64,000 bases of DNA from Pyrococcus yayanosii CH1 (GTDB lineage: Archaea > Methanobacteriota_B > Thermococci > Thermococcales > Thermococcaceae): contig NC_015680.1 of NCBI RefSeq assembly GCF_000215995.1, forward strand, positions 1,652,819 to 1,716,818. The letters are read 5' to 3'. Positions 46,775 through 55,362 of this stretch are shown piece by piece. The notes under the pieces are model-generated. The model did not search any database and had not been told where the DNA came from. It saw nothing but the letters and a program-made list of their open reading frames with translations. Position numbers and translations under genes: made by a program. The number at the start of each line of letters is the position of its first letter. Position 1 is the stretch's first letter.

Positions 46775-47971
46775 TCACCTGAGGGATCTGACGAGGTCCT
46801 CAAGGACGCCGAGGAATGTCTCGACTTCCTCCACGCTGTTGTAGACGTGGAATGACGCTCTTACGGTGCCGTTTATTCCCAACCTCTTCATGACGGGAAG
46901 GGCACAGTGATGGCCAGAGCGGACCATTATCTTGTGCTCGTCGAGGATTGCAGCTACATCGTGTGGATGGAGCGGTGGAACGTTGAAGCTGACCACGCCA
47001 GCATGCTTCTCAAGATCCCTTGGCCCGTACCATGGAATTTCGAGAGCGTCGAGGCCCTCCGTCGTCCTCTTGACGAGCTTTTTCTCCTGCCTTTCGATTT
47101 TGTCGAGCCCAATTCTCTCTATGTATCGGATGCCTGCGGCCAGCCCTATGGCCCCACCTATGTTGGGCGTTCCAGCTTCGAAGCGCTCAGGTGGTTCGGT
47201 GAGCGTGTAACAGCAGAGGTCGACATCTTCGATTGTCCCGCCTCCTATGAGAGGAGGATCGAAGATGTCGAAGAACTCCTCCCTAATGTAGAGCACACCT
47301 ATACCCGTCGGCCCCATAGGCCCCTTATGTCCCGAGAAAGCTAGGAAGTCCGCGTGGAGCTTATTAACGTCAACCCCCATGTGGCCCACGCTCTGGGCAG
47401 CATCAACGACGAATATTGCCCCTTCCTCCTTTGCCATCTTCCCAAGCTCTTCAACCTCATGGATGACGCCGAGGGCGTTGGAAACGTGCTGCACGGCTAC
47501 GAGCTTTGCTCCTTTGATTTTCTTCTCAGCGTCACTCAGGTCGAGGTTGCCCTCGTCATCCCCTTCGATAAACTCCACCCTTAGGCCAAGCTTCTTAGCC
47601 AATCTCTGCCAGGGCAGGAGGTTGGAATGGTGCTCGTAAGGGGTCGTAACTATCTTATCTCCCTTCTTGAAAATGTGCTCGAGGCCAAGCGCCACCAGGT
47701 TTAGGCTCTCGCTCGTGTTCTTCGTGAAGGCTATCTCCTCGAACTTGGCTCCGATGAAGTCTGCGACGACCTTCCTGGCCTCCTCATACTTGTGAGTCGC
47801 CATCTGGGAGAGGCGGTGAACTCCCCTGTGAACATTCGCCCTGTACTTGAGGTAGTATTCAGTCATAGCCTCGATTACAGGCTTCGGTGTGAGGGAAGTT
47901 GCGGTGTTATCGAAATATATAACCTCGTTTGTCAGGGGGATGTCCTTCCTCACGTCGTCTGGAATCTTCAT
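46775..47971 (-). CDS. PLP-dependent cysteine desulfurase (SufS/CsdB type)
   Basis: Class V aminotransferase-fold enzyme of 398 residues that takes sulfur from cysteine for Fe-S clusters and thio-modifications. PLP and active-site motifs: IYFDNTATSLTPKPVIEAMT, EHHSNLLPW, VVDAAQSVGHMGVDV, the PLP lysine in LAFSGHKGPMGPTGIGVLY, and the active Cys in SGHHCALPVMKRLG. ATG 47971 follows TTCGGTGATTTCC; an in-frame upstream region reaching 48034 lacks a ribosome site and overlaps the promoter. Divergent from the ECF gene across a palindromic region. Confidence 0.93.
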   Translation of the reverse strand: MKIPDDVRKDIPLTNEVIYFDNTATSLTPKPVIEAMTEYYLKYRANVHRGVHRLSQMATHKYEEARKVVADFIGAKFEEIAFTKNTSESLNLVALGLEHIFKKGDKIVTTPYEHHSNLLPWQRLAKKLGLRVEFIEGDDEGNLDLSDAEKKIKGAKLVAVQHVSNALGVIHEVEELGKMAKEEGAIFVVDAAQSVGHMGVDVNKLHADFLAFSGHKGPMGPTGIGVLYIREEFFDIFDPPLIGGGTIEDVDLCCYTLTEPPERFEAGTPNIGGAIGLAAGIRYIERIGLDKIERQEKKLVKRTTEGLDALEIPWYGPRDLEKHAGVVSFNVPPLHPHDVAAILDEHKIMVRSGHHCALPVMKRLGINGTVRASFHVYNSVEEVETFLGVLEDLVRSLR

Positions 47972-48000
47972 GGAAATCACCGAAGGGTGTTGCACCTCCT

Positions 48001-48056
48001 GCTTAAAACTGTTGTTCATTGAATCTTGTTCCATTTATGGAACAAAAACTTAAAAA
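48001..48056. promoter_or_regulatory. Divergent promoter region with a perfect palindrome between csd and the ECF gene
   Basis: A perfect inverted repeat TTGTTCCAT-TT-ATGGAACAA lies at 48026-48045, and a further half site GGAACAAA occurs at about 48061. The plus-strand TATA (TTAAAAAT, about 48050-48057) predicts a start near 48081 for the ECF gene; the minus-strand TATA (TTTTAAGC, about 48001-48008) serves the desulfurase. The palindrome sits between the two TATA boxes, touching the plus-strand BRE, a typical regulator site. Confidence 0.6.
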
Positions 48057-48087
48057 TTTCGGAACAAATACGGGCCCGGGTGGTGTC

Positions 48088-48645
48088 ATGAACGCGAAGG
48101 AGGTAGCCCTTACGGCGCTCATGGCGGCCACCGGGCTCGTCCTACAGGTAAGTCCTCTCAAGTTCAAGACCCCGTGGGGAATGAACATAGACCTCGTGGC
48201 CGTGCCCATAGTTCTTCTTTACTTCCTCACGGGCCTAAGAACGGCCATCTTTGGTCTCGCAGTCCTCGCCCTTGGAATAAGCCTCGTATCTACGGCGGGT
48301 CCCCTTGGGGCATCTATGAAGTTCGCCGCGACGCTAAGCGTCCTTTTAGGCCTCGAAGTTGCGAAGAGACTTGTCAACGATGTAGGAATAAAGTTCTTCG
48401 CCCTAGGTTATGCTACCTCGGTCGCAATAAGGGGCCCCCTGATGCTCGTCCTCAACTACTACTTTGCCCTCCCCTTATGGCTGGGGGTTGGAGGTGATCT
48501 GCTTATAAGAAAGGTTGAAGAGATGACTGGCCTCCCCTTCTGGCTGGCAATAGTCCTCCCCAACGCCATTCAGACGGTGGTAGACATCTTAGGAGCTGCT
48601 TGGATCGCTACTCCTGTGGCGAAGAGGCTCGGACACATCATTTAA
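48088..48645 (+). CDS. ECF-type transporter substrate-binding membrane protein (vitamin uptake)
   Basis: A 185-residue hydrophobic protein with about six transmembrane segments and an N-terminal AxxxA-type helix (EVALTALMAATGLVLQV) seen in S components of energy-coupling factor transporters. Other parts: DLVAVPIVLLYFLTGLRTAI, LGASMKFAATLSVLLGLEVA, and VVDILGAAWIATPVAKRL. The vitamin is not clear from sequence. No energising A or T components lie nearby. ATG 48088 follows GGGTGGTGTC. Its promoter carries the palindrome described separately, so it is likely regulated by the nutrient. Confidence 0.7.
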   Translation: MNAKEVALTALMAATGLVLQVSPLKFKTPWGMNIDLVAVPIVLLYFLTGLRTAIFGLAVLALGISLVSTAGPLGASMKFAATLSVLLGLEVAKRLVNDVGIKFFALGYATSVAIRGPLMLVLNYYFALPLWLGVGGDLLIRKVEEMTGLPFWLAIVLPNAIQTVVDILGAAWIATPVAKRLGHII

Positions 48646-49247
48646 AACCTCAGGCTCCTACCTTCCAGGTCCTCTTTTATGGTTTTAACTACCCTCACTT
48701 CCCTACCCTCTAGAACAACCACCGACGTTGCTATTTCCTCGAGAAGGGCAATTATCTCTGAGTGGACCGGTTTGAGCGCGTCGATGTTCAGAAAATAGAA
48801 CGCCACCCTTCTTTCATTACCAACATGCTCAGATATCGTCTTCACTAACCTCATGCCCTCCTTTATTGTTCCAAGGAGAAACATTTTATGCATGCCGATT
48901 ACCGGGTTTACGAATGGACCTTCACCTACCTTTGAGAGAATCTTATTGTATTCCCCGACATCCATCACGTACTTTCCCATCTCTATCTTCCCGATGACGT
49001 TCCCAACTTTCTTGAACCCCTCAGCCTTTACCACGGAAATTTCTTCTAAGGGGGATGTGTTAAAGCCTGCAAGCTTCAGCCTTGCGAGGTATTCGCAGAG
49101 GGTGTCCATTATATCATCCACCACGACTGGCAGGGAACTCCCAACCACTAGCTGATAGAACAATAGTTCAGGTCTCGAACGGGAGGAGTGCTCGACAAGC
49201 ACTGTTTCCCCGAGCTTGAAGGCCGAGAGAAACTCCCGCACGTCCAT
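48642..49247 (-). CDS. DUF257 family protein
   Basis: A 201-residue protein of the DUF257 group, a paralogous family largely confined to Thermococcales, function unknown. Typical features: FLSAFKLGETVLVEHSSRSR at the N-terminus, then SLPVVVDDIMDTL, VGKIEMGKYVMDVGEY, and RRVAFYFLNIDAL. The fold resembles RecA-like ATPases without a visible P-loop. ATG 49247 follows GGGATGATGCC with a TATA (CTATATACT) at about 49278-49286; the frame continues upstream but overlaps tldE. It converges on the ECF gene. Confidence 0.75.
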   Translation of the reverse strand: MDVREFLSAFKLGETVLVEHSSRSRPELLFYQLVVGSSLPVVVDDIMDTLCEYLARLKLAGFNTSPLEEISVVKAEGFKKVGNVIGKIEMGKYVMDVGEYNKILSKVGEGPFVNPVIGMHKMFLLGTIKEGMRLVKTISEHVGNERRVAFYFLNIDALKPVHSEIIALLEEIATSVVVLEGREVRVVKTIKEDLEGRSLRF

Positions 49248-49339
49248 GGCATCATCCCTCAAAATATGGGGCAATGAGACAGTATATAGGATTTTTGCTT
49301 TGATAGGCCTGAAAGCTTCACCCTCAGGGACGGAGATTA

Positions 49340-50632
49340 TCATACGATTCTTGCCCTGGAGAGCACCCTTGGAGAGACGAAGCTCCCAATGACTTCCACT
49401 TTCCTCCCAACGGCCCCAATGTCCTTTAGGAACTCGAAGATGTTTCCCGCAAGCATGTTGTCCTTGAAGGGTCTAACCTCACCCCCCTTTACAACGTAGC
49501 CAAGCTCGATGGTGAGTGAGAAGTCCCCGCTGACAGGATTCGCCGTGTGCTCCCCGTAGACCTTCCTCACGACGATCGCCCTGTCGAGATCCTCAAGGTT
49601 CTCCCCCTTCCCCCTGACAACGACATTGCTAGTCCCTATCGAGGGAGCCGTCCTGAAGTCCCTCACGGCGTTTCCCGTGCTCTCCGCGTTCATGAGCCTT
49701 GCATACCTCTCGTCGTAGAGGAAACTCCTCAGGATTCCGCCTTCTATGAGCACGGTCCTCTGACCCGGATTGCCCTCGCCGTCAAAGGGATAGCTCGCCA
49801 CGCCACCGGGCAGGGTCGCATCGTCGAGAAGGGTAAAGACCTCGGAGGCAACCTCGACATCCGTCTCCCTGAACCTGCTCCTCCCGTGGTAAACGGTGTT
49901 CGCATGGAGGTTCGGCAGGAGAACGTCGAGGATTGATGCAAGGGCGTGGGGCTCAAAGATTATCTCCCCCTCGTAGGAATCAAGCCTTCCCGCCTGATAG
50001 CTCAGCTCCAGCTCCCAGAGGGCCTTCTCTATGACCTCATCGAAGACCTCCTCTCCCGGAAGCTCCCTCAGGGCCTTGTACTCGCTCCCGGTTCCCGTCC
50101 TCCCGTCCTTTCTCACGGCATAGGCGTGAAGGGTAAATGCGGTCCCCTCCCACTCCAACTCAACTCCATTGGAGTTGACTATTCCATCCCTGCCGACGCC
50201 GTAGCCGAGACTCCCCGAAAAGGTGGCATCCTTCCCGGCCATCCCCTCGACGAAGGCTTCCGCCATCTCATGACCCTCCTCGAAGCCGAGCCGAGCTATC
50301 TGGGGGTCATAGAGCCCCTTGACCCTCGGCACTCCCTTCGGCGTCGGAAGGCCCACGAACTCTACTTCCCCGACCCTCGCCAGCTTCACCGTCCTCTTCA
50401 CGAACTCCTCGAGCGTTTTCCTATCGTGTTCCAAGCCAGTTATGTAGGAAAAGCCCTGCTTTCCCCCGACTCCAACCCTCAGTCCTATGCCAGCCGAGAA
50501 CTTCTGCTGAACCCTCTCAATTTTCCCCTTCTCAATTTTGAAGGACGTGCTCCTGCTCTCCTCCCAGTAAATCTCCCACTCGATGTTCTTGCCCTCAAGG
50601 ATTTTGACGAGCTCCTCCACTGCATTTATCAT
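49340..50632 (-). CDS. tldE: TldE/PmbA family protein
   Basis: The 430-residue non-catalytic partner of TldD. It lacks the HExxxH motif but shows the family strands FKIEKGKIERVQQKFSAGIG, LRVGVGGKQGFSYITGLEHD, PHALASILDVLLPNLHANTV and IGTSNVVVRGKGENLEDLDR. TldD/TldE form a heterodimeric protease that matures peptides and degrades unfolded proteins. The start overlaps the tldD stop by four bases (ATGA-type coupling). Confidence 0.92.
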   Translation of the reverse strand: MINAVEELVKILEGKNIEWEIYWEESRSTSFKIEKGKIERVQQKFSAGIGLRVGVGGKQGFSYITGLEHDRKTLEEFVKRTVKLARVGEVEFVGLPTPKGVPRVKGLYDPQIARLGFEEGHEMAEAFVEGMAGKDATFSGSLGYGVGRDGIVNSNGVELEWEGTAFTLHAYAVRKDGRTGTGSEYKALRELPGEEVFDEVIEKALWELELSYQAGRLDSYEGEIIFEPHALASILDVLLPNLHANTVYHGRSRFRETDVEVASEVFTLLDDATLPGGVASYPFDGEGNPGQRTVLIEGGILRSFLYDERYARLMNAESTGNAVRDFRTAPSIGTSNVVVRGKGENLEDLDRAIVVRKVYGEHTANPVSGDFSLTIELGYVVKGGEVRPFKDNMLAGNIFEFLKDIGAVGRKVEVIGSFVSPRVLSRARIV

Positions 50633-51996
50633 CCTAATCCCCCCACGATTGCCCTTGTAAGCACGTGGGGCCCACCGTCATCCACGGACACCCACTGCCC
50701 CTTACCGCAGTAGCCCGGAAACTCTATCCTGAGGTCCTTTCCTATCGCCCTTATGTTCCTCAGCACGTCGAGTATCTTGCCAGAGAGGGCCACGTCTCTA
50801 ACGTGAGCCTTTATCTCGCCGTTCTCAATTATGTAGCCCTCCTTAGCCCCAAAGGTGAAGGTGCCGTTGGCAGTATCAACCTGACCACCCTTGTCCCCTA
50901 TCATATAAAGACCGCGCTTCACCTCGCTGACCATCTCCTCAAAGGACCAATCCCCCGGCTCCAAGTAGGTGTTGGACATCCTCACGAGGGGCTGGTGGGC
51001 ATAGCTCTGAGCCCTCCCGTGTCCGTTGGGCTCAAGGCCAAGCAATGCTGCAGTTTCCCTGTCGTTGAGGTAGTTCACGAGGATACCATCCCTTATTATC
51101 TCCACCCGCCTCGCCCTGATTCCCTCGTCGTCGTAGACGTAGGAGCCAAACTTTCCGGGCAGGGTAGGGTCATCAACCACTCTCAATCCATCTACGGCTA
51201 TCTTTTCGCCGAGCTTCCCTTCCAGGATACTCTCCCCGTTCTTCACGGAGTCGGCCTCAGCCGCATGACCGAGAGCCTCATGAATGAACACTCCGGTCAG
51301 CTCGGGATCCATTATGACATCGAACTCGCCCGAGGGCGGTGTCCTCGCCCTGAGGAGTTCAAGGGCCTTTTCCTTCACGAAGAAGGTCCAATGTGGGAAG
51401 TCAATACCTTCGACGAGCTCCCAACCCACCGTTCCGCCGAACGTCTTCCAGTATGCCTGCATGCCCCCGTTTCCCTTAGCCGTCACGGAGAAGCTCAGCC
51501 TTATTCTCGGGACGACGGTCTGTATCTCGCTCCCGACTGAGTTCAAATATATCTGCTCCTTTAGGCCATCCACATAGACGACCCGCCGAGCGCTTATACC
51601 CTTTCCCTTCAGGAGACCATCCACCTCCCTCACTAGGGCCACCTTGTCCCCTATCTCGATATCCGTGAAGGGCTCCCTTACGGGCATCTCAGCCCTATCC
51701 ACAACTGGATCCCCGATGAATATCTTGGAGTCCCCCCCTGAAACTTTCGCTATCTTCATGGCGGTCTTTATTACCTCCTCGGCCTTCGAGAGGTCGCTGG
51801 AGGAGGAGAAGCCCCAAGCCCCCGCGAAGGCCCTAGCCCCTATGCCGACCTCTAAGTTGTCTTCAAGCGTTTCGAGGCTCCCGTTCTCCATCTCGATAAG
51901 GACGGCCCTCGTCCTCGCCACCCTTACCTCGAAGTATTCAATCCCATACCTCTCAGCCATCCTTTCGGCAAGCCTCAGAATTCTTTCGACGTCCAT
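50629..51996 (-). CDS. tldD: TldD metalloprotease
   Basis: A 455-residue catalytic subunit of the TldD/E protease. The zinc motif H239-E-x3-H244 is intact in TGVFIHEALGHAAEADSV, and the downstream Cys ligand appears in the C-terminal GYCGKGQWVSVDDGGP. The N-terminal half has the typical IEMENGSLETLEDNLEVGIG. It is the first gene of the pair and diverges from psmB. Confidence 0.94.
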   Translation of the reverse strand: MDVERILRLAERMAERYGIEYFEVRVARTRAVLIEMENGSLETLEDNLEVGIGARAFAGAWGFSSSSDLSKAEEVIKTAMKIAKVSGGDSKIFIGDPVVDRAEMPVREPFTDIEIGDKVALVREVDGLLKGKGISARRVVYVDGLKEQIYLNSVGSEIQTVVPRIRLSFSVTAKGNGGMQAYWKTFGGTVGWELVEGIDFPHWTFFVKEKALELLRARTPPSGEFDVIMDPELTGVFIHEALGHAAEADSVKNGESILEGKLGEKIAVDGLRVVDDPTLPGKFGSYVYDDEGIRARRVEIIRDGILVNYLNDRETAALLGLEPNGHGRAQSYAHQPLVRMSNTYLEPGDWSFEEMVSEVKRGLYMIGDKGGQVDTANGTFTFGAKEGYIIENGEIKAHVRDVALSGKILDVLRNIRAIGKDLRIEFPGYCGKGQWVSVDDGGPHVLTRAIVGGLG

Positions 51997-52066
51997 CCTC
52001 GACCCTACAAGAACTCATAGCCAACCTTTAAAAGTCTGGGGCCGAAGGCCAATTTAGGTGGTGGGC

Positions 52067-52660
52067 ATGGAGAAGAAAACTGGAACCACTACCGTGGGAA
52101 TAAGGGTTGACGAGGGTGTAGTCTTGGCGGCCGATACTCAGGCATCTCTCGACCACATGGTTGAAACGCTAAACATTAGGAAGATAATCCCAATCACCGA
52201 CAGGATAGCGATAACGACTGCGGGAAGCGTGGGGGACGTCCAGATGCTCGCCCGCATCCTAGAAGTGGAAGCTCGATATTATCAATTCACGTGGGGCAGG
52301 CCCATGAGCACCAGGGCTATGGCCAACCTGCTCAGCAACATACTCAACGAAAACAAGTGGTTCCCCTACCTCGTCCAGATAGTCATCGGCGGTTACGTTG
52401 AAGAACCTGTAATAGCGAACCTCGATCCCCTCGGCGGCCTGATATTTGACGACTACACCGCCACCGGCTCAGGAAGCCCCTTCGCGATTGCTGTGCTGGA
52501 GGACGGCTACAGGAAGGATATGGGCATTGAAGAGGCCAAGGAGCTCGCCGTCAAGGCTGTGAAGGTAGCAGGAAAGAGGGACGTCTACACGGGAAGCAGA
52601 AAGGTTCAGGTTGTGACAATAACAAAGGAAGGGATGAGGGAGTATTGGTTCGAGGAGTAG
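52067..52660 (+). CDS. psmB: Proteasome beta subunit
   Basis: Catalytic 20S subunit of 197 residues. A six-residue propeptide (MEKKTG) precedes the active Thr ([20 protein letters not shown]), with Lys in [18 protein letters not shown] and the Asp/Ser network residues in [23 protein letters not shown] 52067 follows GGTGGTGGGC. The next gene starts inside its 3' end. Confidence 0.96.
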   Translation: MEKKTGTTTVGIRVDEGVVLAADTQASLDHMVETLNIRKIIPITDRIAITTAGSVGDVQMLARILEVEARYYQFTWGRPMSTRAMANLLSNILNENKWFPYLVQIVIGGYVEEPVIANLDPLGGLIFDDYTATGSGSPFAIAVLEDGYRKDMGIEEAKELAVKAVKVAGKRDVYTGSRKVQVVTITKEGMREYWFEE

Positions 52661-53700
52661 CAGCCATACTTTTTTCCCTCCTTCTCCTCTTCTCAACTTC
52701 ATCCGCCCTCTCGCCCACGGGTCAGGTTCTCAAAAACGTCCACTGGATCATGGAGCAGGTTCAAAGGATTCGGGGCCTGGATTTTAAGGAGAGACCTAAG
52801 GTCATTGTGATAACGAGGGAGGATGCCCTCCTTCTCTTCGCGCCCACAAGGGTAACGGAGGAGATCCGCCTAAGGGAAGAACTCTACAAGATGACGCTCC
52901 TGCTCCCCCCAGACGTGGAGCTCTTTAGGAAGGAGAGGGACAGGAAGGCAGGATGGATAGCGGCTACGGTCGGCGACAGAATATACGTAATACGAGAGAA
53001 TTTCCTTTCCTCAGGCTCCATCGCCCTCAGGGCAACTGCCCACGAGCTCGTCCACGTGCTCCAGAGGGAATGGTTCGACGCGAAATACGTGGGAAATACC
53101 CTCGACGAGACCCTCGCCCTGAGGGCCCTCGTAGAAGGAGATGCCGACATCGTGGCAGATATCTTCTGCAGGGAGAACGGCCTAGAGATAGTCAAGATAA
53201 CGAACATCAGCCGGGATAACTCTTATTGGAGCCTTAACGTCTTCCCCTACGTCTTCGGAGACCGCTTCGTAGCGTTCCTTTACGAGAGGGGCGGGTGGGC
53301 CCTCGTGAACTCGGCTTACGATAGGCCACCGATCTCGACAAAAGTTGTCATGTTCCCGGCCCTGTACCTTGAGGGGTGGGAGCCCGAGAACGTGACCCTT
53401 GAAGTTCGGGGGCGTGTATTGCTTAGAGAACGGCTTGGGGCTTACTATGTCTTCCTCCTAGCCTGGCGGGTTGAGAACTGGGGGAAGGCTATGGAGCTCG
53501 CCCGAACGTGGATGGGAGATGAAGCCGTACTGTATGAGAAAGAAGGAAGGCACGCCCTCGTCTGGAAGGTTCTCTTCTCGTCGGAGAAGAGGGCCAGGGA
53601 GTTCGCTTCCGTCCTAAAGGAGCTGGCTGAGGGTAAGGATTACGCACGGTTCTCTATCAGAGTTGAGGGAAGCTACGCGATTCTTGAGGCGGAGAAATGA
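52645..53700 (+). CDS. Secreted gluzincin-type metallopeptidase
   Basis: A 351-residue exported protein. A signal peptide is visible ([19 protein letters not shown]). The zinc motif HELVH is at 133-137 ([17 protein letters not shown]) and the third ligand Glu at 164 in [16 protein letters not shown], the pattern of gluzincin proteases. The rest is alpha/beta without further family match. The TTG start overlaps psmB by 16 bases and follows GAGGGAGTA, so it is translated from the proteasome transcript. Substrate unknown. Confidence 0.75.
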   Translation: MVRGVAAILFSLLLLFSTSSALSPTGQVLKNVHWIMEQVQRIRGLDFKERPKVIVITREDALLLFAPTRVTEEIRLREELYKMTLLLPPDVELFRKERDRKAGWIAATVGDRIYVIRENFLSSGSIALRATAHELVHVLQREWFDAKYVGNTLDETLALRALVEGDADIVADIFCRENGLEIVKITNISRDNSYWSLNVFPYVFGDRFVAFLYERGGWALVNSAYDRPPISTKVVMFPALYLEGWEPENVTLEVRGRVLLRERLGAYYVFLLAWRVENWGKAMELARTWMGDEAVLYEKEGRHALVWKVLFSSEKRAREFASVLKELAEGKDYARFSIRVEGSYAILEAEK

Positions 53701-53752
53701 CATTCCTCTGAAGGGCGGGGGTTCCAACAAATTCATCTATTGAAAAGTAAAT

Positions 53753-53760
53753 TTTATAAG
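53753..53760 (+). promoter_or_regulatory. TATA box upstream of the AT-rich exported-protein gene
   Basis: TTTATAAG preceded by AAGTAAAT. It predicts a start near 53783, downstream of two possible TTG codons (53775, 53778) and ten bases before ATG 53793. Confidence 0.45.
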
Positions 53761-53792
53761 TTTGTGTGGGGTGATTGTTGTTGGGAATAACT

Positions 53793-55205
53793 ATGGTGAG
53801 TAGGGAATTTTTGTTGGTAGTTTGGTTATTGATTCTTTTTGGAGGAACTATTGTGGGGGCCTTGAACTACATGGTGAATAACGAGGACTCCGTAAGTAGA
53901 ATATTCGGCTACGATGTGTACAAGATTGAAGGTTCGGGCAACTACGTTATCTACTACCCTCTGCCCAATGGGAGTGTTAAAGTACTGAAAATCGGAAAAG
54001 CTGGCGGATTCTTCCCAGTCTTCGTCAAAGTGCCCAGGCAGGAATGGATAAAGGAATTCTCAACTACTGAGAAAGCTCTCTACGCCCCACCAACTCCCCT
54101 AATCCTCTACATAACCAAAGACGGAAGGCTTGGAGTGAAAAGCGTAACCTCAAGCAGGATCAGGCTTGAAGGCGAATTTCTCGACTTGAAGGGAAGCTAC
54201 AATGTTCAGGCAACGGGCTCTTGTCCAAATGGTTACATGGACTTTGGGGGAAGGTACTGCCTAGCCTCAAACTGGGATTTCTACTTTGAAAGCAGGGCAA
54301 AGGCAAAGACTTTTGACGAGTGGGTTTCAGTGATGGGGCTAAAAATAGAAAATCGAGTTGCAGAAGAGATTGATTTTGACTGGGATCTCCTACTCAGCAG
54401 GAGCACCTACAGCTACTGGACGATTGGAATTGACGTTGGGCCTTTTACAGTCCTCAGCGTATCTAAAGGACACAACTTCGAAGGATGGGCACTTGATGTA
54501 AGCTATCAATCATTGGGACCCTTAACAGTCAATTCAAACACCTGGGAGAGGTATCTGAACATTAGGGTTGAGTATATCGTGGTTCACGCCAAAGTTCCCG
54601 CATATGATAAGCTCACAAAGAAATACGTTGACATAGAAATAGTCCAAACATACCCCATCAAAATCCACAGCACCGGAAAGTACACGATATGGGAGTCTCC
54701 AACAAGGGGCATTTACTTCACAGAGTCGCGGGGGAATAATCCCCCAAGGATCACCACAATCCCCAACATCTGGAGCATTTCAAAAGAAGCGGAGTGGAGA
54801 AGGAAGTGGATAAGTGCTGGGAGTTGGAAAAGTGCCGTTTATGTTAGACAATCTCAAAGTGATGTCTTCTCATCGAGCTCCAGCCTGAGCATTCCAATAG
54901 GCTATGCCGCCGGAAAGTATCTTACTGGAGTAAGCCCGAGGCTTGGAAAACTGGCTAGCACACTCAGCCTGACGTTCGGATTTCACAAGTGCATGAATGC
55001 AGCTTCAATGGCAGAATACAGCGTTGACATCAAGCCAAGGAAGGGTTGCTATGCAATGTACAGTGTTTTGAGTGTAAGGGTTGGAACAAGTGGTTCGAAA
55101 GTGAGCGTTCCTTTGGTGTTTGGCGTTATAACCGATGGCAAATCACCATCCCCACCATGCAACCCAAGAACGGGAATTTGCATAAATTCCAAAAACCACA
55201 ATTAG
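53793..55205 (+). CDS. Exported or membrane-anchored protein of unknown function, AT-rich gene
   Basis: A 470-residue protein with an N-terminal hydrophobic segment (LLVVWLLILFGGTIVGALNY) that acts as anchor or uncleaved signal. The rest is predicted outside the cell and beta-rich with many aromatic residues (YVIYYPLPNGSVKVLKIG, WDFYFESRAKAKTF, YSYWTIGIDVGPFTVLSV). Two cysteine pairs (SCPNGYMDFGGRYC, and PPCNPRTGICINSK at the end) could form disulfides. No family is recognised. Codon use and base composition are noticeably more AT-rich than neighbours, suggesting recent acquisition. The start is uncertain: ATG 53793 fits the TATA box, TTG 53778 fits the GGGGTGAT site. Confidence 0.6.
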   Translation: MVSREFLLVVWLLILFGGTIVGALNYMVNNEDSVSRIFGYDVYKIEGSGNYVIYYPLPNGSVKVLKIGKAGGFFPVFVKVPRQEWIKEFSTTEKALYAPPTPLILYITKDGRLGVKSVTSSRIRLEGEFLDLKGSYNVQATGSCPNGYMDFGGRYCLASNWDFYFESRAKAKTFDEWVSVMGLKIENRVAEEIDFDWDLLLSRSTYSYWTIGIDVGPFTVLSVSKGHNFEGWALDVSYQSLGPLTVNSNTWERYLNIRVEYIVVHAKVPAYDKLTKKYVDIEIVQTYPIKIHSTGKYTIWESPTRGIYFTESRGNNPPRITTIPNIWSISKEAEWRRKWISAGSWKSAVYVRQSQSDVFSSSSSLSIPIGYAAGKYLTGVSPRLGKLASTLSLTFGFHKCMNAASMAEYSVDIKPRKGCYAMYSVLSVRVGTSGSKVSVPLVFGVITDGKSPSPPCNPRTGICINSKNHN

Positions 55206-55236
55206 CCACCCAACGGTGCTGAGGTATTCAGGTTCA

Positions 55237-55258
55237 AGGCTGATTTTCAAGTCAGCCT
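55237..55258 (+). other. Inverted repeat after the AT-rich gene
   Basis: Arms AGGCTGA and TCAGCCT (7 bp) with an eight-base spacer TTTTCAAG, located 30 bases past the stop codon. It may be a terminator-associated hairpin or an end of an inserted segment. The rest of the gap to 55362 shows the glmS TATA box (TTTTTAAC at 55326-55333) and nothing else. Confidence 0.4.
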
Positions 55259-55362
55259 AAACCTCCTTCATCATCATGTCAGCTCGGATCCAGCTCATCA
55301 TCCTTCCACCAGATAGGGCAAAGGCTTTTTAACATTCGCTCCGACATCCGGGCGGTGGAAGC

